Below the pieces are notes generated by a model, which saw only the letters and a program-made list of their open reading frames with translations, was not told the DNA's origin and made no database searches. Shown here in pieces: positions 17,316 to 32,300 of a stretch of DNA of 64,000 bases. Origin of the DNA: CAZJBS01 sp964544475 (GTDB lineage Bacteria > CLD3 > SB21); contig CAZJBS010000003.1 of the NCBI GenBank assembly GCA_964544475.1, positions 1 through 64,000 on the forward strand, written 5' to 3'. Numbering within the stretch: position 1 is the stretch's first letter; every line of letters starts with the position of its first letter. Both the position numbers and the translations under genes were made by a program.

Positions 17316-20300
17316 ATGGTACGGTTGTCATCCATAACGGTTGTTCTGCTTCTATTGGCTACGGCGTGGCCGGTGGCGGGCCAGTCCACAGTGACATGGG
17401 ATGGCGGCGGCGGTACGAGCCAATGGAATGAACCACTCAACTGGAGCGGCAATCTCCTTCCGAATTCAATGGATACCGTTCAATTGGACGGGGGCGTTGC
17501 GGTGGTGCTGGACAGTCATCTCACGACGACGGTCGCCAAGCTGACGATTCTGACGGGCTCTTCATTGTCGGTGGATACGATTCTGACGGTCGCCGACAGC
17601 CTGTACATTGATGGAACCTCGGCCCTGACGCTTACCAATCCGGCCGAAGTGACCGTCAACGGCCATGTGGTTGTGTTGGGCACGTTGACGCCCAATGCGT
17701 CGGTCTTTCGTCTGAATGGAGCCGATCAGGACATTTCTCTCTCCGGTTCGGCGACATTCAATGTGCTTCGTCTTTCGGGAAGCGGCACCAAGAGTCTCTT
17801 GAGCAACCTCTCTTTCGATCAGAAGATTCTCGTAGATGCCGGCATTCGTTTTGACCTAAATGCGAACCTGATCACCGGCAGCGCTGTTACGGACACGCTT
17901 GAGCTTTCGAATGGTGATTCCTTGTTGATTGGAGGATCGAGCCCCAGCGGTATTTCGGATTTCATCGCGTCATCTGCCAGCGCAGTCGTCTATGACGGTG
18001 CGAATCAAACCGTCGCCGCTTTGGCGAGCAATTACGAACACCTCGTTCTGCGTGGATCGGGCATCAAGACGCTTGGCTCCTCCATAGTCGTCAACGGGAA
18101 CTTGAGTGTGGAACCCAATCTGAATTTTGTGCTGGGGTCCTTTTCGATCGATGGGGTCACGGCGGGTTCCAATACATTCACCGTGGCTGCCGGCGATTCT
18201 ATTTTTGTCACCTCCCTGCCGCCCTACAATTTCACTGCCACATTGGATGAGAATAGCGTATTCGTGTACGACGGCGCGAATCAAACCGTACTAAATTACG
18301 GTGGCAGCGGGTATGGCGGCCTGGTTATTTCCGGCACCGGCACGAAGACGCTTTCGGCCAACATGGCGGTCCGCAACGACCTGAGAATCTATAGTGGAAC
18401 CACTTTAGATCTTAACAGCATTTTTCTCAATTTCGGCAATGACGATCAGGACAGCGTGGTGGTCGAAGGCACACTCGAAGTCAACGGAGGATTCAGTGGT
18501 CTGTGGCTGAATGCCGACGGCGCCGGCGCCATGTTGTACGTTGCTTCCACCGGCCGGCTGGTTTTACTCGGAACGTCGGAAGTGAGCGGCAATGTGGCGC
18601 AAGTTCGCGGTCTTGGTTCGTTTTACTTCCGTATGGTCGTGGATGGTACCATTGAAGCCAATTACTATGCGATCGCCTTTGTCAGCGCAAGCGGCCTGAT
18701 GATCAATTCCGGCGCCTCCATTGATCCTACGAACAACCTGAGCAACGGCAGTTTCACGGGAGGTAATGCGAGCGGCGTCTATTTGCGCATTGAGAATACC
18801 GAGAGTCACACGATCCGTAATGTGAATTTCGCGCTCAGTTCGACATCGACCGTGATGAATGCCGTCGAGAAGAGCGTGGCGGCTTTGGGTACGCTGCAGT
18901 TTGTCGACTATGCCGGTTTGTCGTCGGGTGAAGCTAATGATGTTGATCCTAATAACCTGATCAATTGGACAACCACGACGGTTTCGACCTTTGGACATCG
19001 TTATACGGATTCGTCTCCGCCATCTCCGAACAGCACGTATTCGTGGATCGACATCACTGATGGAACGGCCGTAAGCACAGCCTCGGCGGACTGGACGAGC
19101 GGTTTGGTGAATATCGGGTTCACTTTTAATTATTTTGGAACCGACTATACCCAGGTTGACATCAGTGATAATGGATATATAAGTTTTGCCTCTCTTTCGG
19201 GAACTTCGACCTCAGCCAACCAGATTGAATTCCCAGGGACGGTTTCACCGAACAACATAATGGCGCCTTATTGGGACGCGCTGACCAGCAATGCGTACGG
19301 CTCTCTGGATGAAGTCTACTATAAGACGATCGGGACGTCCCCGAACCGTCAATTCATTGTGTCGTGGGAAAACCTGGACATGTCTTCTGTGGCTGGCAAT
19401 CAGTTTCTGTCTTTCCAGGTCATCCTGTATGAGAATTCAAATCTCTTCAAGTTTCAGTACAAAACCCTGAGTGATCCGAGCAATGCCTACGGGCAGAGTG
19501 CCACCATTGGTTTTGAGAATTCCGCCGGCACGGACGGGCTCGCGTTTTCCAAGAATTATGCATCGGTGTCGCCGGCCTACGCGATTTTGTTTCACGGCGC
19601 GCGCGCGACGTCGGCCGTGTCGAACCTGACTCCCGGCAACCTTATTCCTCCCATAGCGCTGCAAAGCTTCACGTACCGCGCCAATACGTTCGCCGGCGGT
19701 ACGACGGGTCTCGGTGGCTCGGACAAATTTGTCATGACCGACGGGTTGGGCCGTGCCATAACCGTTACAGGCATCAAGGTTGACGGCGGAGAACAGTTCA
19801 TTCAAAACAGCGCTTCACGTCCTCCGGGGCCGGGGTATGCGACGTGGTATTATTATTCGGGTACCGGATCGGGTGATGATAGTCTTGTGGTTTTGACCGA
19901 CTATTTGTCTGTGAAAGATTCGCTGGTTATCACGTTTGCCGAGAGCGTTCCGGATACGACGCTGGGACAGACCTATGCGTATCCGCTCCAGTTTGGGTCC
20001 GAGATCATCGCCAATGGTTATTCGACGGCAACGAACGGCGGTCAAGGTGTGACATTGAATGCGGGGGGATTGAGCTACCTGGCGATACGTACGGCCGCCA
20101 ATAACGGAGGTTCGGTCCAGGATACATTGACACTGACGGCCGACGACACCCGGACGCTATACGCGGCCGGATACGACGCACAGGGGCACTATATCCGCGA
20201 TTACAATGTCGACTGGAGCGTGAGCGGGGGGATTGGCAGCGCGGCTCCCGATGAGAATTCAACTTCGACCGTGTTCTCGGCAAACCGTGTGGGTAGTGGG

Positions 20301-23300
20301 ACGATTGTGGCCGACACGAACGGCGTGACGGACGCAACGGGGGTATTCACGGTTTACGCCGGAGATACGGCGTGGATTGCAATCCGGACGGCGCCGGGGG
20401 GAGCGGGAATTCGATACAAGCCACTGGCGATTACGATGCCCTCCGACAGTTCGCTGAATCTTTACGCGGCCGGGTATGATTTGGACAGCAATTTTGTCGG
20501 CGACGTGGTCGTGGATTGGGACACGCTTGGCGTGACTCCGGGAGGATTGAGCAACTTCACTCCACAGACGGCCAACTCAATTGTCTATGCTCCGACGGTC
20601 ACGGGAAGCGACCAGATCGAAGCCGTCTATGTGAACGGGGACTTGCGCGACACGACCGGAGTGATCACGGTGGTGGCGGGTGACACGGCGACGTTGAGCA
20701 TTGAGACGGCCAACGACGGAAGCGGCGTCGTTCTGCCAAGCCTGGTCACGACGGCGGACAGTGCATTGACCGTGTTTGCGGTTCTGCGCGACAACGATGG
20801 CAATTTCATTGGTTTGTCCACGGCGAATTGGGGCGTGAGCGGCGGGATCGGAACTCTGAGCGCACTGACCGGCACGGGCGTGACGCTGACTTTGACGAAG
20901 GTCGGCCGCGGTCTGATTAGTGCGTCCGGTGACGGATTGGCCGGAAGCAGCGGTCTGATCACGGTGACGGTGGGCATACCGGATACGGTGATTTTGCGGG
21001 ACGCCCCGGGCGGCACTGGAGCGGCCTTTACGAATGCCAGATCGGTCCGCGCGGATTCGCTGCTGAAGTTATATGCCGCCGGTTATGATGCCGATACGAA
21101 TTACATAAAGGACGTGCGGGCGGTATGGAGTCTGACCGGAGGTTTGAATGGAGTTCTCAGTGCGGTTCAGGCCGACAGCGGGGTTGTGTTTGATCCCACT
21201 CTGCTTGGCAGTGGAAGGATCCGGGCCGATGCCGGATTTATTGCAGATTCAACCGGCCTGATCACGGTGGTTTCGGGCGTGGCGGCGAGTTTGCATGTGG
21301 AGACGGCGCGGGATGGCAGCGGGGAGGTGTTGTCGGAGTTGTATACGGATGCGGACAGCACGATCAAGGTGTTTGCAGTGCTGAGGGATTTGGATGGGAA
21401 TTACATAGGGGTTCAGACGAGTGATTGGAGTGTGAGCGGGGGGATAGGGTCGTTGAACACGCTGAATTCGGATAGTGTGATATTGACGTTGAATGTGAGC
21501 GGCAGCGGTCAGTTGCGAGCGGAGGGAGGGGGATTGAGCGGTTCGAGTGGCATCATCCACGTGGGGCCGGGCGCTTTGGCGAGTGTGGTGCTTCGGAGTG
21601 ACACGCTCAACGGCGGGGTGGCGTTGGGTGCGGTGACGTTGGCGGTGGGAGAGACGCTGGAGGGGTATACGGCGGGATATGACGGGGATGGGAATTTCAT
21701 AGCGAACCAGAGCGGGATTTATAGTGTTAGCGGGAGTTTGCAGGTTTCGCAGTTGACGGTGAGCGGTGGAGGCATGAGGGTCACGTTTGCGCCGACCCTT
21801 CCTTCCACAGGCAAGATTGCCACCACCGTTGGGGCTTTCGATGACAGCAGTGGCACGATCACGGTGACGAACACCGCTCCGGTGGCGCAGGTTCGGATCA
21901 AGCGGGTGGCGGGCGAGGATGGCGTGGCGGCGGATNNNNNNNNNNNNNNNNNNNNNNNNNNNNNNNNNNNNNNNNNNNNNNNNNNNNNNNNNNNNNNNNN
22001 NNNNNNNNNNNNNNNNNNNNNNNNNNNNNNNNNNNTTTATGTGACGGTGGGAGATACGCAGCATATTGTGATCCGGACGGCGCCGGGGGGCGTGGGGCAG
22101 CGATACAGTACGATGACCATCACGATGAATGCGGACAGTTCCCTCGCGCTTTTTGCCGCCGGCTACGACCTGGACAGTAATTTCACAGGCAATGTCGTCG
22201 TGGACTGGGACACGCTTGGCGCCAGCAACGGGTTGAGCAACTTCACGCCGCTTTCATCGGCGTCCTTGTTATATAAACCAACTCTTGTCGGATCTGATCG
22301 CATTGAGGTCGTGTATCCAAACGGCGATTTTCGCGACACCACCGGATTGATTTCCGTCGTGCCGGGTATCCTTTCGCGTGTGGCTATTGAAAGATCCCGT
22401 TTCGGTCAGGGTGGTGAACTGGGTGACACGACCATCACCGCCGATGATTCCGTGAAAATTTACGCCCGCGGTTACGATGCGGCTGGCAACCATCGCGGAT
22501 TGGTGGCGGGTAACTGGTCGCTGTCCGGAGCCATCGGCAGTCTTACACAAACCGCTTCCGCCGATAGCACTGTTCTGTATCCGACCCGAGCCGGTTCGGC
22601 CTCCATCACCATGAGCGCGGGCGGGTTCACAGATGCCACGGGTCTGATAACGGTTGTGCCCGGTGATCCGGATTCATTGCGCGAAGTTGTGGCCACGCCG
22701 GATACGGTGACACCGACTCAGAAGTTGGAACTGAAAGTTCAACTGGTGGATCAGCAGGATAACGCGGTCGCCGACAGCGTCATTCACTTTGTCATCATTC
22801 ATGGCAATGGCACATTGAGTGCTCTGCGGGATACCACGGATTTGCTGGGTTATGCCAGCGTGTCTTTCACGGCGCCCACGGGTTCGGGCACGACCTTGAT
22901 CAACGCGTACTTGTCCACGCTATCCAACGATACGGCGAAGTTTACCGTGGTTACCGTGCCCTCGACGCTGGCCTATTATGCCATCAACCCGTCGACGTTC
23001 AGCGATACGGCCGGCGCGGGCATCACTGTAACTATTTCAGCGTTTGACATTTTCAATAACCCGCTGGACGACGATACGACGCAGACGCGCGTCGACGTGA
23101 TCGGTAGTTCAACCGGCCTCAACGGCAGTGGCGTCGGCATCATGCCGTCATTCAACACACTGACCAATGGACAACACATCACAGTCGTAGTGGACTCTGT
23201 CAAGGAACGAATTCAAATCAGGGTCACGAGCCGGTTTGACTCAACCAAATCGGCGACGACGGGTTTGATCACCATTCGGGCCGCCGCGCCATCAACGGCG

Positions 23301-26300
23301 GCGCATTATCCGGACAGTCTCTCGACCGTGCAGAGCGGCCAACTGGGTCTTCCATTGCTGGATTCATCAGCCGTCATTATTCGTGATCAGTTTGGAAACA
23401 CCGTGAATGATACGGTTACGGTCCGCTATGTGGCGACATCAAATGGCTCTGCCAATCCTGCGATCCGGTTGACCGATACGGCCGGTATTGCCAGGACACG
23501 CTGGACACTGCGGACGATCTCCTCTTCGACCGACACGTTGCTGGCCATTGTGCCGGTACTGGATGATACGGTTCGATTCATAGCCAATGTCTTGGCGACG
23601 GGTGTGGATTCATTGGAATTCGTAACCGGTCTGGCGACGACCGACACGGTCAACGGCACCATGTCAGACACGCTGGCGGTTCGCGTGATGGACAACCTGG
23701 GCAATCCAAGGCCAAATGTCCGCATCACGTTCAGCGTGATGGGTTTTCCATCGGGGGCCGACAGCACCGGATTTGTCAGAATTCCCGGCACGTTCGTATT
23801 GTCCCACGATACACTGACCGACGCATCCGGTTTCGCCCGTGCGCGGTTCCATCTGGGCACCAAAGTTGGTACATACATCGTTCGGGCGTCCAACCCGGCT
23901 CTGCTGAATCCCGCAGTCTTTGATACCGTGCAGTCGACGCATGATCGCCCGTACAGTCTGCTGGTCGTGTCCGGCAGCGGTCAGACCGTGACGGTCGGCC
24001 AGGTTTCGGACTCACTAAAAGTCAGGGTCCTGGATCAATATGCCAATACCGTTCTCGACACGACGCGAATTGTCTGGGAGACCATTCACAACGCTCTGCC
24101 GGCGCCGCCCACATGGGGTCTCGTGGATGCGGTTGATCCTGGCGTTGGCGGAGTTCCGGTATTTGATGCGGCCGGTATCGACTCGGCGGTCACGGATCCT
24201 GGCAGCGGTCTTGGCAAAGCATTGTGGCAGGCGCGAACGGTCTTCGGTTTTGATACGTTGAGGGCGTATTTGCGAGGCTTGGATACGGTCCAATTTGTTT
24301 TGACGGTTCCGGCGGCGGCGGCGGCGGAAGTGTTGCCTTGGTCGGGCGATTCGGCCACGGGCATTGCCGACGGAAGTATCCTGACCCTCAAATCCCTTGT
24401 TGAAGACGCTTTTGACAATACGGTGGCCGGTTCCATGGTCCGATACACCGTTGTCGCCGGCAGCGCGTCGTTTGTCGGAGCGGATTCATCCCTGACGGAT
24501 GAGTCCGGTATTTCCACAGTCCTCCTGCAACTGCGCGACGGCGACAGCACGAGAATCAAAGCCTCTGTAACCGGAGCCACGGATACCTCTTTTGTCCTCT
24601 ACAACCTGGTTTACGTGGACTCGTCGTTGGTCCCCAACCGCGTCCGGCGCGATACGGTTATTCACTTCTCCGTCAATCTGCGCAATTACGGTCCGCGGCC
24701 GATCGCGCTCGATACCAACCAGTCCTATATCACCTTCACTGACGGGGTCAAGGCCTATCAGGCCTCCCTGACATTTGGCAGCGCCGTTATTCCAGGTCGC
24801 AGCAGCGATTCGCTGGTTTTCCGGAACGACACGGTGGACGTGAGCATTCTGGGTAATTCGTATACGCCCAAGGTGGCCATTCGCGGAAAAACCACCGGAG
24901 TACCAGATTCCATTTCCGGCTTCCTTGAAACCCGTCCGAACGAACTTCAAATTCTTGGCGTCGATGTCGAGTACACCCAGGCCCCGGCGCCGAGAGTATT
25001 CAGCAAAGGCGATACCATTGTAGTTACGCTTCGGGTGCGCAATACAAGCAGTGTGCCGATGACGAACAGCGATTACGGCATACAGCCGAGTGCGACTGGT
25101 GTGTTCCAAACTCTGAGCGGAATCAGCGGTACACCGATTCCCGCCGATGGGGCCACGGATTTTCCCGTGACATTGAGAATACTGCCATCCTCACCCTCGG
25201 GTGTTATTTACCTGAACGGATTTTATGTTGGAACGGCGGGTGGCTTTTCGTTCTCAGACACCACCGCCGCGTTCCAGGACAGCATCATCGTTCAGTCCAA
25301 CGCCAGCGTCAGCTACTTGGCCGGATCGTTGACTCCCTCGCAGGTTTCGGAGACCCAGTCGGCCATTTTCAGAGTAACGGTCCGAAACGACTCGTCGGCC
25401 GCGGTGGTTCTGAATCCCGCCACATCGTATGTGAGATTCGGAACGGATAGCGCATTCCTTCTGGCGTCGCAGGTGGTTTCGCCGGGGGGCGCGACGACGT
25501 CGCTGGTCTTTGACACCATCGCGACCACCATCACGTCCGGAACGTACCAGGGCGTGATCGTCCTGCACGGTACGGAGAATGGCGGGCTTTTTGATACGAC
25601 GCTCTATACGAATACCGACAGCCTGCGAATGCAAACCGCCGTGAACCTGGCCCGTCTGACGGTGGACAGCATTCACGTGCTCTCGGATACGGTTTCGCAA
25701 AATTCGGATTCCATCACGGTCGTCGTGAAAGTGCGGAACACGGCCGAAGCCTCAGCCACGGTGGATACATTGCGATTGTTGTATTCGGCTGGTGGTTCGG
25801 CAGCCAACGGGTTTGTGACGGCGGCATCGACCGAATTGCTGCCCTGGGTATTGGCCGGCGGAACGTCGCACTATTTTACATTCAAGACCAACGTGACAGC
25901 AACGGCCGACACCGGCCAAATCGTCTTCGATGCGCGCGTCGTGGCGCGAGATGCCAATAGCGGCATGATCGTCACTGTTCCGGGCGCGGTCGTCGCGGAT
26001 TCATTGGTCGTCCTTTCCCGGGCCAGACTGTACATTACGTCCGTCACAACGCCGACCGTTGACACCGTGAGTCTGGGTCAGGCCGGCATTCCCATTCAGG
26101 TGACCGTGTCGAACCTTGGCGGAACGGCGGCGCGCCTGAATGCGTTGAACATGATTTTCAAACTGGGTCTCTATGACACGACTCTTGTTGAAGTGCTGCC
26201 CGACACACTGGATGCGTTTTCATCCACGGTGTTCCATTTCACGGCCAACGTACGATCCAATTCCGCCATAGGCCTGGATTCCCTGGGCGCCCTGGCCGAT

Positions 26301-29300
26301 GGTATCGATCTGCTGAGCAATAAGGCGACGACTTCGACGCGAACGGGTCTGGATACGTTGCGCATTTTGAGTCCGACGTTGCTCACATTGTCGTCGGTTC
26401 AGACGGACCCGTTGACCATCAGCCAGGGCCAGGACAGCGTGGAAGTCAGAGTCGTGGTCCGAAATCTCGGCTCTTCCGTCGGTCAAATTGATACCGTCCG
26501 GTTGAAATTCTGGCATGAATCCGCCGCCAATTTTGCGGTGGGTTATACGACGTCCCCGTATTCGGATTTGAGCGACACCATTTCAAGTTTTGGTACCAAG
26601 ACCTTCCGCTTCAAAGTCAGTGCGGCAGCGAACGCCGATACCGGCCGCATCTGGACGGATGCGGTACTTGAAGGACGAAACCAGGTGTCCGGAGCGATCT
26701 TGTATGATTCTTCCGCCACAACGATCGATCTGTGGACCGTTCAAATTCCGACGGGCCTCATCGTTTCGTATGTTGATGTGGGCCGGGACAGTGTCACGCT
26801 GGGGCAGTCGAATGTACCGATCAGCGTTCGTATACGCAACCAGGGAGGGGCTTCAGGTTCTGTGGACAGCGTGCGCCTGGTATTTGCGTATGGTGGCGCT
26901 CCGAATACGACGTCGTTTGTCACCACACAAACGGCGCCCATTGGCCTGGTGACCCTGGGCGGCAACGATTCGGTGTTGTACAGTTTTGCGGCGAATGTGA
27001 ACCCGGCCGCGCAGACCGGTATGGCAACGGTGTTTGCCCATGTGTTTGGGCGCGATCAGAACAGCCTGAGAACGTCCGTCGATTCATCGCGCTCGATATC
27101 CGACAGCCTTAATGTTCAAACGCGTCCGGTGGTGACGTACGTGTCCAACACGTTGACGCCGGACACCATCAACAACGGCTCGACCGTCTCTTTCAATGTC
27201 ACGGTCACGAACACGGGCGGGGCCTTGTTGCTCCTGGATCCTTCGACGGTCTTGGTGTTGCTCGACGTGGATTCTCTCAAAGTCAATCTGCGTGACACGG
27301 TTTTCGTTGCGTCCGGCCAGACCCGCCAGTTGTCCTTCAATTCGACGATCGTCAGTCTGCGGGTTGATTCGGTGTATTATCCGATTCTTCGGCTGCGCGG
27401 CACCGAAAACGGCAATACGTTCAACGATGTGCTGCAATCATTTGACGACAGCGTCAAAGTGCTTCGCAATTCGGTGGCCCAGGCGGACAGTTTCTTCGTC
27501 TACCGGACCGACGGTACGCTGACCGGTTCCGTGGCCGACAACGATTCGTTCATCGTGCGTCTTAGAGTTCACAACACCGGCGGAGCCGCGCTTAAGAACA
27601 TCGTGCCGGTTCCGGTGAATCCGACGGCCAGTGGTTCGACGATTCCGGCGTTGTACAGCGGTCCCATTCCGGCGACTTTTACTTTGTCTGCCGGGGATTC
27701 TGCGAACTTCGAATGGCGTTACCGGGCGGACTCCAGCGGTTCCGTGAATTTTTCTGTGCGCGTTCAAGGGCAGGACGCCACGACGGATTCGATCATCCTC
27801 AGCAACACGGCCACAACGTTTCTGACCGTGACGCCTCCCAGGGCGGACACGCTTTACCACGCGAGCCCGGCGACGGATACGCTGTCGGTCTATTCATTCA
27901 CCGATCTGTCGGTGGTCGTGAAGGATCGCAGCGGGACCACGGCGAAATCCGATTCGGTCCTGTTCAGCAGGATTTCCGGCGATGGCGGTTTTGCCGATAC
28001 GTCGCGGGCTGTTTCGTCTGTCACGGCCTATACCAATAACGACGGCGTGGCCACCGTCCGGCTCTTCACGTCGACCGTACCCGCCACCAACGTTATTCGC
28101 GCCCGGCTGTTGTCGACGACGGACGATAGCCTTCAGTTTGAAATGGTAACCCAACCGCGCGCGATCTCGTCACTGCAAATCGTGACCAGTTCCGACTGGA
28201 CGGCCGGTGTGGACACTCCCGTTACGGTCACGGCCCGGGACCAGTTTGCCAATGTGACGACCAATGCCAGCGCCACGATCACGTTGTCGACGATCGGCTC
28301 GACGACCACGCGATTTGTTCCGGCGACCGGTCAGCTTGCGTTGACCAACGGCGTGGCGGAGTTTCGTGGTATCGACTCGACCGCCCGTTCGGTGTTGCAG
28401 GTCAAAGCCAGTGCGTCGGGAGTCGGCACGCAGGCTCTGAGCCAGGATATCACGGTGCATCATTCGGCCGCACAACATTTTGCCGATTCGCTCCTGATGT
28501 TGAATGCCAAGATCGGCAATCTCCGAACCCTGTCAGCCCGGGTTTTTGACCGGTTCAGCAATCCAGTGAAAGACACGATCGTTGTGTTTACGGTGATCGA
28601 TTCCGGCAACGGCGGTATGTTCATTTCCTCCAATCTCGTCCCAACCGATGCCAATGGCATAGCGAGTGTCCAGTACCAGGCGGGCAATGACGTTCGCTAT
28701 AACGTGATTGCCGCACACGGATTGACACCGGCTGCGATACCCGGATTCCCGGACAGCACGACATTTATCATTGATGTGGATTCCATTGATGCGGATGCGG
28801 CCTTTGTCGACGGAAGTTTGTCGCCGCGCGAAGTTTCGAGGAATCAAACCGTTGCCTTCAGTGCGCGTTTCCGCAACGGGGGAACGTTCCCGATCACGCT
28901 GGTGGCGGATTCCTCGTATATCCGGTTCCACAACACGGTGAGCGGTTTGACGTACACCTCGAAGCTGGACACCTCGACACGGTCGCTGGCGCCGGAAGGG
29001 GAGACGCAGTTGTTATTCAGGACGGCGGCGGTGAATATCGATACCGGTATTTATCCGTCTGGAACGGACAGCGCCTTCATACTATTGTATGGAACGGTGT
29101 TTGATTCGGCGAGCAGTAGTCTGGACACGTTGATCTTTGCCTTTACCAGCGACAAGCTGACGGACACGCTGGTTGTTCGGACGCCGTCGGATATAGTGGT
29201 GGATAGTGTGAATGTGCTGAAGCTGGCGGTGGTGCGGGGCCAGGATAGTCTTCAGGTGAGTTACCGGGTGACGAATCGTGGCGGGGTGATCGCGAGGAAT

Positions 29301-32300
29301 TTTGCGGTGGTGGATAGTTTTGGGAATGGCGCGCAGAACGTGAGCGGGGACTGGGTTTTGGTGAGCAGCCAGAAGCCGGGGAGTCTGGCGCCGTATGGCA
29401 CGGTGGTGTTCACGCAGACGTATCGCTTGAGCACGACGGCGAAGCTGGGGATGGATTATGTGACGACGCGGATCAGCGGGGTTGATTCGCTGGATCCGTT
29501 GCAGGTGACGCGGGATACGTTGTATGCGTTTGATTCGGTTCAGGTGTTCCGGGCGGCACAGTTGCTGGCGTCCTCGGATAGTTTCCGGGTGTATCGGGGC
29601 GGGTTGGCGCTTGGGGACAATCAGAAGTTATTGGCCGGGGATGTGTTTGAGTTGCGGATGAAGCTTCGTAATGACAGTGGTTCGGTGGTGAGGAATGTGT
29701 CGTTGAACACGCTGGTGATCGATACCAGTGGTGGGACGGGCCGGGTGGATGTGCTGAGCGGTCCGGTGGTTGAGCGGACGAGTTTGGGGTCGCCGGATTC
29801 GACGAGGATCGTGTGGCAGATGCGGGCGCGGGATGCGGGCTTGGGGACGTTGAATTTTGTGGCACGGGCCGAGGGCCAGGATTCGACCAATGATGATGAG
29901 GCGGTGTTGTCGAACACGGTGACGCGCCAGGTGACGATTACGAATGCGCTATCGGACACGGTGTTGGCGGTGACGCCACTGATTGATACGGTATTGGTGC
30001 GCAACAGCAGTGTGATGAGTGTGGAGGTACGGGATGAGTTTGGGAACACGGTGACGGGGGACAGTGTTCGATTTACGGTTGAGAGCGGGAGTGGAGGATT
30101 TAATGACACCTCTCGGGTGACGGTGGACACGGTGGTGGTGACGGGGGTGGACGGCCGGGCGGTGATGCGGTTATACACGTCGACGGCTCCGGTGACGAAC
30201 GTGGTGAAGGCGAAGTTGGTTTCGACGGTGGATGACAGCGTGCTCTTTACGGTGGTGAGCGAGCCGCGGGCGATATCGAAGCTTCAGATGGCGGTGGCGA
30301 CCAACTGGGTGGCGGGGGACAGCCAGACGGTGGTGGTGACGGCGTATGATCAATATAGCAATGTGACGAGCAATGCGCGGGATAGTGTGGCATTGACGCA
30401 GTTGGTGGCGGATCCGACGTTGGTGGTGGTGCCGGGGCCGGTGGCAGGCCTGTCGATGGGCGTGGCGACGTTCCGTGTGGTGGACACGCGGGCGCGGGTA
30501 TTCATGCAGTTGCAGGCCAGGGCTCAGGAGGCGTTGACGCAGGTGACCAGTCAGAGTTTGAATGTGCATCACAATGTGGCGTATCGTTTGGTGGACAGTG
30601 TGGTGGTGGACAGCAACGTGGCGTTTGGGAATGTGGTGACGCTTGTGACGAAGGTGATCGATCAGTATAGCAATCCGGTTCAGGACACGGTGGTGCGTTT
30701 CACGGTGGTTCATCCGAGCGGTAACGGGGCGGTGTTGGGCGGTGTGGACACGACGGACGTTCAGGGGGTGGCCAGTGTGTTGTATCAGACGGGGGATTCG
30801 GTGGGCACGAACCTGGTCGTTGCGACGTTGAATGCGGTGATGTCGGGCACGCCGGATACGACGTATTTTACGATTGTGACGGATTCGATCAGTGCGAACG
30901 CGAAGTATGTGGACAACAGTTTGCAGCCGAATGATGTTTCGCGGGGACAGAGCGTGGCGTTCCGGGCGCGTTTCCGCAACGACGGGAGCTTCCCGATCAC
31001 GCTGGTGGCGGATTCCTCGTATATCCGGTTCCACAACACGGTGAGCGGTTTGACGTACACCTCGAAGCTGGACACCTCGACACGGTCGCTGGCGCCGGAA
31101 GGGGAGACGCAGTTGTTATTCAGGACGGCGGCGGTGAATATCGATACCGGTATTTATCCGTCTGGAACGGACAGCGCCTTCATACTATTGTATGGAACGG
31201 TGTTTGATTCGGCGAGCAGTAGTCTGGACACGTTGATCTTTGCCTTTACCAGCGACAAGCTGACGGACACGCTGGTTGTTCGGACGCCGTCGGATATAGT
31301 GGTGGATAGTGTGAATGTGCTGAAGCTGGCGGTGGTGCGGGGCCAGGATAGTCTTCAGGTGAGTTACCGGGTGACGAATCGTGGCGGGGTGATCGCGAGG
31401 AATTTTGCGGTGGTGGATAGTTTTGGGAATGGCGCGCAGAACGTGAGCGGGGACTGGGTTTTGGTGAGCAGCCAGAAGCCGGGGAGTCTGGCGCCGTATG
31501 GCACGGTGGTGTTCACGCAGACGTATCGCTTGAGCACGACGGCGAAGCTGGGGATGGATTATGTGACGACGCGGATCAGCGGGGTTGATTCGCTGGATCC
31601 GTTGCAGGTGACGCGGGATACGTTGTATGCGTTTGATTCGGTTCAGGTGTTCCGGGCGGCACAGTTGCTGGCGTCCTCGGATAGTTTCCGGGTGTATCGC
31701 AATGGTGAGGTTGTCGCGAACAGCATGATTTTTGCCGGCGACGTTTTCGAATTGAGGATGAAAGTCGTCAACGACAGCGGCTACGTGATCACCAATTTGG
31801 CCGTGGATACATTGACCGCCGACACCACGGCGGGCCGTTTGGCATCCATCGCCGCGCCGGTTGTGCACAGGTCAAGGCTCGATGCACCCGATTCGACCTA
31901 CGTGAGCTGGGTGATGCGGGCACAGGAGTTTGCCGGCATCGGTCCGATCACCTTTACGGCCCGCGTTGAGGCGATGGATTCGACGAATGACAATGCGCCC
32001 GTTGTGTCGAACACCGTAAGCCGGCTCATCACGATTTCAAATAACCTGCCGGACACGTTATTGGCCGAGGACAGCCCGGATACTCTCACAATACCCGTGC
32101 GAAGTTCGATTCCGCTGATGGTGACCATTCGCGATCAGTACGGCAACGTTGTCCCGGATACGGCTGTACAATTCATCACCATGACGGATTCGGGCGGCTT
32201 CAACGCCTCCGGCCTGACCAAAGACACCATCGTCGTCAGTGGCGCCGACGGCAAGGCGCGCGTGACATTCTTTGCCCCGCAACAGATTCAAACAGTGCCG

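Noticed and set aside
20068..22670. CRISPR-like periodic repeats
   Set aside because: The period is about 300 bp, the units are coding, and similarity is at protein level, with no short identical repeats or spacers.
30171..31034. Arg/His-rich minus-strand frame inside the giant gene
   Set aside because: The composition reflects the complement of G-ending codons; there is no start signal or family resemblance.
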